Origin: Lachnospiraceae bacterium
Lineage (GTDB): Bacteria > Bacillota > Clostridia > Lachnospirales > Lachnospiraceae
DNA: 64,000 nucleotides
Direction: 5' to 3'
Assembly (NCBI GenBank): GCA_902362715.1
Contig: CABIXN010000001.1
Location: forward strand, 69,735-133,734
Shown here in pieces: positions 42,456-49,560 of this stretch. A model generated the notes under the pieces. It did not search any database. It saw nothing but the letters and a program-made list of their open reading frames with translations, and was not told where the DNA came from. Both the position numbers and the translations under genes were made by a program. How positions within the stretch are numbered: position 1 is the stretch's first letter; each line of letters begins with the position of its first letter.

Positions 42456-43695
42456 TCCATGCTCATTTTATGAATCTAGATATTTGTGGGAATATTTAAA
42501 GTATTTATATCATTGTTATAATAATAATTGGCCTATTATTTCTACCCAATATTTTATTAATTATAGGAAAAATATAATTGAAAGTAATGTATATGAGAAG
42601 GATTTTTATTCATTACATCAATATAGGTTATTAAGCGAAGAGGAAGAAAATAGTGTAGTTAGATGTTCACTGTCTAATGATATTTTTACTAATCTGGAGA
42701 GAAAATTAGGGTCTAAACTTGCAGTGAGGCTTTTCCTCTTAGAAAATAGGTATATGCCACTAGAAAAAGAAATTAAATATCTTTTAAGGAATTTAAAGAA
42801 GAAATTTAATCAGCGAATAGAGGGGATATTAAATTGGAATGCACATTTTGTTAGTATACGATATGTTGCTGAAAAAATGGGTATACCTGTAATTACTAAT
42901 GAGTTCTGTCTTAGATTCCCTGAATATAGGCCAACAGCATATTTTTGTTATGATGAAATTTATACTTCAAAAGAAATTAAGGAAAGGTATAAAAATTTTG
43001 TTAAGCAATTGCCTGACTGTAAATTTAAGCTTTTTTCTAATAAGGAGTTGTTGGCTCTATTTTTAGCCCCTGAGAAATTAAATTTATTAGATATGTATGA
43101 AATATCTGCTAAATATGAAATGGGGATGGCAGGATGTCATCCTTTGATACCTACATTTTTTGTCAAGTCAAAGTATACTGATCTTGAATTATTGCAAGAT
43201 CTCAGGTGTGTTTATCCGGAAAGTGATATCTTATTTAGAATGCATCCAGGTGATGAGCCATATCGTGCTACATATACGGCAAAAAATTTAGATGATTCTC
43301 TAAGTTCATCCGAATTTATATTGAAAAGTAATAGAATTGCGGCTCAAGGTTCTAATATTCTTTTAGAAGCAATGCTATGGGGGAAAAAAGTTTATACTCA
43401 TGATATTTCTCCGTTTACTAATTGGTGTGAGACGAATTATTTTAATTTGGAAGGAAAAAATGTACCAATAGAGTTTTTGAATTTTGTATTACTAGCATAT
43501 TTAGTACCATATGAATTGATTTGTGATGAAAAATACCTAAATTGGAGAAAGAGCAGGCCATCGGAAATTAAGTTATTTATGTGTCATTTGAAATACTATT
43601 TGCAAAAAGATAATATTTATTTAAATTTATTGGATTTTGGTAAAAAGAATAGATATAAAATAATTTTAGAAAGAAGGAAAAATGGTGAAATTTAA
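42433..43695 (+). CDS. Capsule-type GT-B glycosyltransferase, candidate Kdo transferase
   Basis: The 420-residue protein has no transmembrane helix. Its C-terminal half contains HPGDEPYRATY at 271-281 and QGSNILLEAMLWGKKVY at 305-321. The HP and S-x-x-x-E motifs are those of transferases that use CMP-Kdo or CMP-sialate. It lies between kdsC and kdsA and overlaps both, which makes Kdo its most likely donor sugar. No named family could be fixed by eye, so function is inference from motif and position. Confidence 0.6.
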   Translation: MYIPIIIDPCSFYESRYLWEYLKYLYHCYNNNWPIISTQYFINYRKNIIESNVYEKDFYSLHQYRLLSEEEENSVVRCSLSNDIFTNLERKLGSKLAVRLFLLENRYMPLEKEIKYLLRNLKKKFNQRIEGILNWNAHFVSIRYVAEKMGIPVITNEFCLRFPEYRPTAYFCYDEIYTSKEIKERYKNFVKQLPDCKFKLFSNKELLALFLAPEKLNLLDMYEISAKYEMGMAGCHPLIPTFFVKSKYTDLELLQDLRCVYPESDILFRMHPGDEPYRATYTAKNLDDSLSSSEFILKSNRIAAQGSNILLEAMLWGKKVYTHDISPFTNWCETNYFNLEGKNVPIEFLNFVLLAYLVPYELICDEKYLNWRKSRPSEIKLFMCHLKYYLQKDNIYLNLLDFGKKNRYKIILERRKNGEI

Positions 43696-44476
43696 AGTAT
43701 TAGCAGGGCCATGTGTTATTGAATCAGAAGAAAGTGTCATGTATATCGCAGAAAACTTAAAGTCTATAATGGATACCTATAATGTGGATTTTTATTTTAA
43801 GGCATCTTTTGATAAGGCCAATCGTAGTTCACTAAAATCATATAGGGGACCGGGTTTGGATGAAGGAATTAAAATCTTGGAAAAAGTTAAAAGTAAATAT
43901 AATGTGAAGATTGTAACTGATATACATGAATCATGTCAGGCATCAAAAGTTGCATCAGTTGCAGATATTATACAAATTCCAGCATTTTTATGTAGACAAA
44001 CTGATTTATTAGTTGCTGCTGCGAAAACAAATAAAATAATTAATGTGAAGAAGGCACAATTTTTGGCACCATGGGATATGAAAAATGTTATAGAGAAATT
44101 AAAAGGTGTTGGTTGTGATAATATTATGCTGTGTGAAAGAGGTACTACATTTGGCTATAATAGGTTGGTTGTGGACATGACTGGAATAGTAGAAATGAAA
44201 AAATTTGGTTACCCTGTTATATTTGATGCTACACATAGTGTACAAATGCCAGGAGGAAATGGTACAACAACAGGCGGGAATAGAGAATATGTAGAATATC
44301 TTGCAAGGGCAGCTACTGCAGTAGGTGTTGATGGTGTTTTTGCTGAAGTACATCCTTATCCAGATAAAGCCTTATCTGATGGTCCTAATATGATAACTAT
44401 TGAAAAGTTTGAAGAAGTTTTGAGTCAAATGCTAGAAATAAATGAAATTTTAGTTAGAAGAGAGATCATAGTGTAA
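43682..44476 (+). CDS. kdsA: Kdo-8-phosphate synthase KdsA
   Basis: KdsA condenses phosphoenolpyruvate with arabinose 5-phosphate. The 264-residue product has AGPCVIESEES at 8-18, KASFDKANRSS, YRGPGLDEG, IQIPAFLCRQTDLL, INVKKAQF and FAEVHPYPDKALSDGP, all diagnostic. C11 matches the metal-binding Cys of metal-dependent (Aquifex-type) enzymes, unlike the metal-free E. coli form. It overlaps the preceding gene by 14 bases. DAHP synthase and sialate synthase are excluded by the KASFDKANRSS motif. Confidence 0.95.
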   Translation: MVKFKVLAGPCVIESEESVMYIAENLKSIMDTYNVDFYFKASFDKANRSSLKSYRGPGLDEGIKILEKVKSKYNVKIVTDIHESCQASKVASVADIIQIPAFLCRQTDLLVAAAKTNKIINVKKAQFLAPWDMKNVIEKLKGVGCDNIMLCERGTTFGYNRLVVDMTGIVEMKKFGYPVIFDATHSVQMPGGNGTTTGGNREYVEYLARAATAVGVDGVFAEVHPYPDKALSDGPNMITIEKFEEVLSQMLEINEILVRREIIV

Positions 44477-44497
44477 AAAATTATTTATAATGATAAA

Positions 44498-44523
44498 TTG
44501 ATATTTTTAACACTTTGTATAAT
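44498..44523 (+). promoter_or_regulatory. Possible promoter before kdsD
   Basis: TATAAT at 44518-44523 is a perfect -10, 55 bases before kdsD. TTGATA at 44498-44503 gives only 14 bp of spacing, so the -35 is uncertain. An internal promoter is plausible because this is the widest gap inside the Kdo cassette. Confidence 0.35.
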
Positions 44524-44577
44524 CAGTCAAACGTACATATACTTATATTATTCTGAAACGACAGGAGGGAGAGTTGT

Positions 44578-45546
44578 ATGGATATTTTAAATGAGGTAAA
44601 AAAAATATTCAATATAGAAATAGAAGAATTACAAAAAGTAAGTAATTATTTGGACGATAATATAGTCAAAGTTATAGAGTTAATAAATCATTGTAGAGGA
44701 AAGATTATTTTGTGTGGAATGGGAAAGCCTGGACATATTGCGAGGAAAATTTCAGCTACAATGTCCAGTTTAGGTATACAATCGTATGTTTTACATCCAG
44801 CCGAAGCGTTACATGGGGATTTAGGGACATTGTCAAAAGAAGATATATTGATTTTAATAAGTAATAGTGGAGAGACATCAGAAATTTGTAATATTCTACC
44901 GAATATAAAGCTGATAAATATACCGATAGTATCTATAACTTCGCACTTGGATTCCACTTTAGCCCAGTATTCTGATTATGTGATAGCATTACCTATTTTT
45001 AAAGAAGCTTGTGCTTTGAGTTTGGCACCTACCTCTAGTACAACTGCAGCTTTAGTGCTTGGAGATGCGATAGCTGTAGTTGTATCCGAATTAAGAAAAT
45101 TTAAAAAAGAAGATTTTGCTTTGTTTCATCCTGCGGGGGCATTAGGGAGAAAATTGACTGTTAAAGTTAGTGATATAATGCACAAAAATGAAGAAAATCC
45201 TGTCGTAAATGCGGGGGTTAATTTAGGAGAAGCAATAATTAAAATGTGTGAATTTGGTTTAGGAGCGATAACAATTGTAGATGAAAACCAAAAGTTATTA
45301 GGATTGATTACAGATGGAGATTTAAAAAGATATATAGGAAAAAGGGAGGATGTCTACAAAGTTAACGTTGAGGATGTTATGACAAGCCATCCCATTGTGA
45401 CAGAAGAAAATATTTTGGCTATTAATGCATTAGCAATGATGGAAAATAGAGAAAAACAATTATCAGTTTTACCTGTGGTAAGAGAAGATCTGGTGGTTGT
45501 TGGATTAGTTAGAAATCATGATATAATTAAATTAGGAATATTTTAA
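44578..45546 (+). CDS. kdsD: Arabinose-5-phosphate isomerase KdsD
   Basis: KdsD makes arabinose 5-phosphate from ribulose 5-phosphate, the first committed step to Kdo. The 322-residue product has an N-terminal SIS domain (about 35-170: LCGMGKPGHIARKISATMSS, ISNSGETSEI, LAPTSSTTAALVLGDA) and two CBS domains (about 200-322). Length and layout match the E. coli enzyme. AGGAGGGAG precedes the ATG. With kdsA, kdsC and kdsB it completes the pathway to CMP-Kdo. Confidence 0.92.
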   Translation: MDILNEVKKIFNIEIEELQKVSNYLDDNIVKVIELINHCRGKIILCGMGKPGHIARKISATMSSLGIQSYVLHPAEALHGDLGTLSKEDILILISNSGETSEICNILPNIKLINIPIVSITSHLDSTLAQYSDYVIALPIFKEACALSLAPTSSTTAALVLGDAIAVVVSELRKFKKEDFALFHPAGALGRKLTVKVSDIMHKNEENPVVNAGVNLGEAIIKMCEFGLGAITIVDENQKLLGLITDGDLKRYIGKREDVYKVNVEDVMTSHPIVTEENILAINALAMMENREKQLSVLPVVREDLVVVGLVRNHDIIKLGIF

Positions 45547-45595
45547 AATAAAGAAAGGAAATACAAGTTTTAGTATTTTTAGTGTAAATTAGATT

Positions 45596-46693
45596 ATGAA
45601 ATACGATTATTTAATTGTAGGTGCAGGCCTTTTTGGTTCTGTCTTTGCCTATGAAGCAAACAAAAGAGGAAAGAAATGTCTCGTAATAGACAAACGTGAT
45701 CATATTGGCGGAAATGTATATTGTGAAGATGTTGATGGAATTAATGTACATAAATATGGTGCTCACATTTTTCATACAAGTAATAAAGAAATTTGGAATT
45801 ATATTAACCAGTTCGCTGAGTTTAATAATTACATCAATTCCCCGGTTGCGGTTTATAAAGATGAATTATATAACTTGCCTTTTAATATGAATACTTTTAG
45901 TAAAATGTGGGGTATTAAGACACCGTCAGAGGCTAAAGATATCATTGCGCAGCAGATTGCAGATTTAAATATAACTAATCCAGAAAATCTTGAGGAGCAG
46001 GCGTTATCATTAGCGGGAAAAGATGTATATGAAAAATTGATTAAAGGATATACAGAAAAACAGTGGGGGCGTCCATGTACAGAATTACCGGCATTTATTA
46101 TTAAAAGACTGCCATTCCGTTTTATTTATGACAATAATTATTTTAATGATCGTTATCAGGGGATTCCGATAGGCGGTTATACACGTATTGCAGAGAAAAT
46201 GCTGGATGGAGTAGATGTCAAACTTAATATGGATTATTTTGAGCTGATAAAGGGGAATCCAGAGATTGCTGATAAAATTATTTATACAGGCATGATTGAT
46301 GAATATTTTGAATATAAGCTTGGCGCATTAGAATATCGTTCTGTACGTTTCGAAACAGAGCGAATAGAAGAAGAAAATTTCCAGGGAAATGCTGTTGTAA
46401 ATTATACAGATAGAGAAGTTCCTTTTACAAGAATTATTGAACATAAACATTTTGAGTTTGGGAAACAAGATTTTACAATTATTTCTCGAGAGTATTCTTC
46501 TGAATGGAAACCAGGTATTGAACCATATTATCCGGTTAATGATGATAAAAATTCAGCTTTATTTGCTAAGTATCAGGAACTTGCTGAAAAAGAGGAAAAC
46601 GTAATATTTGGCGGTCGTTTAGGAGCTTATAAATATTATGATATGGATAAAGTAATAGAAGCAGCTCTTGGTCTTGTTAATGAAGAGTTATAA
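45596..46693 (+). CDS. glf: UDP-galactopyranose mutase
   Basis: This FAD enzyme converts UDP-galactopyranose to UDP-galactofuranose. The 365-residue product has the dinucleotide motif GAGLFGSVFA at 8-17, KYGAHIFHT near residue 58-66 and the C-terminal FGGRLGAYKYYDMD. It implies galactofuranose in the glycan of this locus. Composition is intermediate between the AT-rich core and the downstream genes. Confidence 0.95.
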   Translation: MKYDYLIVGAGLFGSVFAYEANKRGKKCLVIDKRDHIGGNVYCEDVDGINVHKYGAHIFHTSNKEIWNYINQFAEFNNYINSPVAVYKDELYNLPFNMNTFSKMWGIKTPSEAKDIIAQQIADLNITNPENLEEQALSLAGKDVYEKLIKGYTEKQWGRPCTELPAFIIKRLPFRFIYDNNYFNDRYQGIPIGGYTRIAEKMLDGVDVKLNMDYFELIKGNPEIADKIIYTGMIDEYFEYKLGALEYRSVRFETERIEEENFQGNAVVNYTDREVPFTRIIEHKHFEFGKQDFTIISREYSSEWKPGIEPYYPVNDDKNSALFAKYQELAEKEENVIFGGRLGAYKYYDMDKVIEAALGLVNEEL

Positions 46694-46725
46694 AAAAGTC
46701 AATTAATATATTAAAGGAGGGTACT

Positions 46726-47628
46726 ATGGGAGTTTCATTAGTTATTATGGCAGCTGGAATTGGTTCACGATTTGGGGGAGGTATCAAGCAGCTGACATCA
46801 GTTGGTCCAAATGGAGAAATTATTATTGATTATTCCATTCATGATGCTTTAGAGGCTGGATTTGATAAGGTGGTATTTATTATCAGAAAAGATCTGGAAA
46901 AAGATTTTCGTGAAATTATAGGAAACAGAATTGAAAAGATTTGCAACGTAGAGTATGTATTTCAGGAATTGGACATGCTTCCGGATGGATATGAAAAACC
47001 GGCTGACAGAACGAAACCATGGGGAACTGGTCAGGCAGTACTTTGTTGTAAGAATGTAGTAAAAGAGCCGTTTGCTGTTATCAATGCAGATGACTATTAT
47101 GGAAAAGAAGCATTTAAAAAAGTGTACACATATTTAAATTCTCATACCGAAAGTAAACATGAATATTGTATGGCGGGATTTATACTGGATAATACATTGA
47201 GTGATAATGGAACGGTAACCCGTGGTGTTTGCAGGGTGGATGAGGAAGAAAATCTGATTCAAATTGATGAGACAAAGGGGATTCAGAAAAATGCTGATGG
47301 AATCATTCGGGATGAAAATGATAATGAGCTTTTAACTGGAACCCATGTTTCTATGAATATGTGGGGACTTACATCGGAATTTATTGAGATTTTAGACAAA
47401 GGGTTCAAAGAATTTTTATCCCAAATGTCAGAGGACGATATAAAAGCAGAGTATTTGCTTCCTACAATTATTGGTGATTTGCTGGAAGCGGAAAAAATTT
47501 CTGTTAAGGTTTTGGAAACAACAGATAAATGGTTTGGGGTAACGTACCAGGAGGATAAGCAGACGGTTATTGATGCATTCAGTGATTTAATAAAAAAAGG
47601 AATCTATAAGACTCCTCTATATAATTAG
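46726..47628 (+). CDS. Sugar-1-phosphate-type nucleotidyltransferase
   Basis: The 300-residue protein has a GT-A-like nucleotidyltransferase fold. MAAGIGSRFGGGIKQL at 8-23 is the nucleotide-binding loop; KPWGTGQAV and NADDYYG supply the substrate- and metal-binding motifs. It would make an NDP-sugar or an NDP-activated alcohol for the glycan; the exact substrate is unclear. AAGGAGG precedes the start. It is the last biosynthetic gene of the main cluster. Confidence 0.8.
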   Translation: MGVSLVIMAAGIGSRFGGGIKQLTSVGPNGEIIIDYSIHDALEAGFDKVVFIIRKDLEKDFREIIGNRIEKICNVEYVFQELDMLPDGYEKPADRTKPWGTGQAVLCCKNVVKEPFAVINADDYYGKEAFKKVYTYLNSHTESKHEYCMAGFILDNTLSDNGTVTRGVCRVDEEENLIQIDETKGIQKNADGIIRDENDNELLTGTHVSMNMWGLTSEFIEILDKGFKEFLSQMSEDDIKAEYLLPTIIGDLLEAEKISVKVLETTDKWFGVTYQEDKQTVIDAFSDLIKKGIYKTPLYN

Positions 47629-47640
47629 ATCCGCGAGGAG

Positions 47641-47717
47641 GTGCAGCGATTCGGAATAGAATGTTGTCAGCAAAGCGGATCCGAATCGCGCACCAAGTCT
47701 CGCAAGAGCTAGACTTG
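47641..47717 (+). repeat. Structured intergenic element with two hairpins
   Basis: GTGC plus GCGATTCGGA (47641-47655, one bulged A) pairs with TCCGAATCGC plus GCAC (47680-47693). Immediately after, CAAGTCT (47694-47700) pairs with AGACTTG (47711-47717). Neither is followed by a T-run. The element fills most of the gap between the nucleotidyltransferase and the DUF1810 gene. It looks like a REP-type or structured RNA element rather than a terminator. Confidence 0.5.
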
Positions 47718-47741
47718 AATATTTCATACTGGGAGACGTAT

Positions 47742-48164
47742 ATGAATCATAAGTTGGATCGTTTTCTTGCCGCACAGCAGAAGCATTACAAAACGGCATT
47801 AAAAGAAATAAGAGATGGACAGAAAAAAAGTCATTGGATGTGGTATGTTTTTCCCCAGATTATAGGGCTTGGCTTTAGTGAAATTTCACAATATTATGCT
47901 ATTAAGGATCTAAAGGAAGCGAAGGAATATATAGAGCACGACATTCTTGGAAAGAATTTAATAGAAATTTCCCAGGCGTTACTAGAGACAGATTCTAAAG
48001 ATGCTGTTTTTGTTATGGGAAGTCCTGATGATTTGAAACTTAAATCTTCCATGACCTTATTTGCATTAGTAAAACCAGAATATATAGTATTTCAGAAAGT
48101 TTTGGATAAGTTTTTTCATGGAGAGAAGGATCAGAAAACGATAGAAATTTTACAAACACTGTAG
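47742..48164 (+). CDS. DUF1810 family protein
   Basis: The 140-residue protein starts at ATG 47742 after GGGAG; an earlier ATG at 47661 would translate the hairpin element. It matches the DUF1810 pattern: RFLAAQQKHYKTALKEIRDGQKKSHWMWYVFPQ is its hallmark region (about residues 4-36), and SPDDLKLKSSMTLF follows. The function of the family is unknown. It appears unrelated to the glycan genes. Confidence 0.8.
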   Translation: MNHKLDRFLAAQQKHYKTALKEIRDGQKKSHWMWYVFPQIIGLGFSEISQYYAIKDLKEAKEYIEHDILGKNLIEISQALLETDSKDAVFVMGSPDDLKLKSSMTLFALVKPEYIVFQKVLDKFFHGEKDQKTIEILQTL

Positions 48165-48365
48165 TGATTTTTGTGTATAAAATAGAGCTTTAATTATAAA
48201 TGACGATGAAGATATATCAATTATTTCAAATATTTTCTTTAGTCAGAAGAGTTAGTGGTAAATGGTAAAAGAACATGCTGTATACATTTACTTCTGTTTA
48301 AAAAAGGTCTATAATAATAGTTGCTAATATACATCCATTCTGTACATATGAATGGAGGAAGTAAT

Positions 48366-49193
48366 TTGAAGAAACGAAAAAAATTTCAGGAACTGGAGTA
48401 TACTGATGCATTTTTATTTGCAGCTGTAATGGAAGATGAAGAAATCTGCAGAGAAGTATTGCAGGTGATTTTGGGTAAGTCAGTGGAATCTATAAAGGTA
48501 GAGGTAGAAAAATCTTTGCTGGTAAATAGTGACTGTAGAGGGATTCGCATGGATGTTTGTTTGACCGGAGATGACAGTGTGTATAATATTGAGATGCAGA
48601 CAACCAATCAGCAGGATCTGCCTTATAGAAGCCGGTTTTATCAATCACAGCTGGATGCAGCAGCATTAAGACCGGGAGATCCTTTTATCAATCTCCCTAA
48701 AAGTCTGATAATATTTATCTGTACCTTTGATCCATTTGGAATGAAGCGTTGTGTTTATACCTTTGAAGAACGTTGCCTGGAAGAGGATATAGCATTAGAA
48801 AATGGAACCAGAAAAATCTTTCTGAATGCACAGGGAAATAATTTATCAGATGTTTCGGAGAGTCTGGCGGATTTTTTAAGATATGTTGATAATCCGTTTT
48901 GTTTTCTTCCTGACAGAGCCAATAGCTCTGTTGCCGGACTTGTCCGGGAAAGGATCCAGAACCTGAAACAAAGCAGGAGATGGGAGGAAAAGTATATGCG
49001 GTTTGAGGAAATACTTGCGAATGAAAGAAAGGAAGCATTAGAAGAGGGGATAATTCAAGGGCAGATTCAGGGACAGGAACAGATCAGAGAGTTATTTGCC
49101 TGTTTAATCAGCCAGAATCGGTATGAGGATCTGAAGAAGGCAGCAGAGGATCAGGAATATCTGCATGAGATGTTTCGGGAATTTCATCTCTAA
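48366..49193 (+). CDS. Rpn-family PD-(D/E)XK nuclease-like protein
   Basis: I chose TTG at 48366, which follows GGAGGA at 48354-48359; an upstream ATG at 48321 lacks a ribosome site. The 275-residue protein has the Rpn/PDDEXK_2 pattern: YTDAFLFAAVMEDEE, then MDVCLTGDDSVYNIEMQ, which supplies the D...E-x-Q catalytic residues, then YQSQLD. The C-terminus has Gln/Glu-rich helices. Family members are recombination-promoting nucleases that occur in many copies in gut Clostridia and Bacteroidetes. It may be mobile or selfish. Confidence 0.82.
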   Translation: MKKRKKFQELEYTDAFLFAAVMEDEEICREVLQVILGKSVESIKVEVEKSLLVNSDCRGIRMDVCLTGDDSVYNIEMQTTNQQDLPYRSRFYQSQLDAAALRPGDPFINLPKSLIIFICTFDPFGMKRCVYTFEERCLEEDIALENGTRKIFLNAQGNNLSDVSESLADFLRYVDNPFCFLPDRANSSVAGLVRERIQNLKQSRRWEEKYMRFEEILANERKEALEEGIIQGQIQGQEQIRELFACLISQNRYEDLKKAAEDQEYLHEMFREFHL

Positions 49194-49228
49194 TGTTTAA
49201 CAGAATAATATAAGGATCAGCTTTTTTA

Positions 49229-49382
49229 CTCTATAGGAAATACTGTGTTGTGATAAAGCTGAAAAGTACCGATTCCTATAGAGCAAAAAACGCTCCGCTG
49301 TGGCTCGCACTGCGGCGGAGTGGAGTCATGCCGCAAAAGCGACCCGCCGCAGGCGGAGAATGTGCTTTGCACATTCCTTTTT
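49229..49382. repeat. Composite palindromic repeat between rpn and the glycosyltransferase gene
   Basis: The 367-base gap at 49194-49560 contains several features. An 11-bp perfect inverted repeat has arms CTCTATAGGAA (49229-49239) and TTCCTATAGAG (49273-49283). A GC-rich stem of CTCCGC/GCGGAG lies at 49292-49320. A CCGCCGCAGGCGG palindrome follows near 49344-49356. The end is the AATGTGC hairpin (49358-49365 / 49369-49376) followed by C and TTTTT. The remaining 49383-49560 holds no convincing gene. Confidence 0.6.
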
Positions 49383-49560
49383 ATGGAGCTGATCCTTATG
49401 AAAATTAAATGCAAATCTAAAATTCAATCAAGTCTAAGAATTAAAATATCTAAAGTCAGGATGAATGCTCCTGAATCGAAGGGTGCCGCCGCACCAGATA
49501 TCATAAATCAAAAATGCAGAATGGATGGTATTAGCAGTAAGAATTGCTCAGGTGATAGAC

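Larger units (their letters stand above)
37319..45595. other. AT-rich foreign-like core of the glycan locus
   Basis: From the end of the sugar transferase gene to the start of glf, the coding DNA is clearly richer in A and T, with many TTA, ATA and AAT codons and few of the CTG, CCG and CGG codons common in the flanks. The segment holds the 845-residue transferase, two acyltransferase units, kdsB, kdsC, a transferase, kdsA and kdsD. This points to acquisition of the whole serotype-like cassette by transfer, exchanged between more conserved export and mutase genes. No integrase or IS flanks it. Confidence 0.65.

Noticed and set aside
40532..45546. Kdo genes as evidence of a Gram-negative host or contamination
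   Set aside because: Flanking genes (LCP ligase, TagG-like exporter, gap-pgk-tpiA-gpmI order, clostridial tmRNA tag) are Gram-positive-type, and there are no lipid A or LPS core genes.
48366..49193. Rpn-family gene as an active insertion sequence
   Set aside because: No terminal inverted repeats or target duplication are seen around it; the downstream palindromes belong to the dispersed repeat family.
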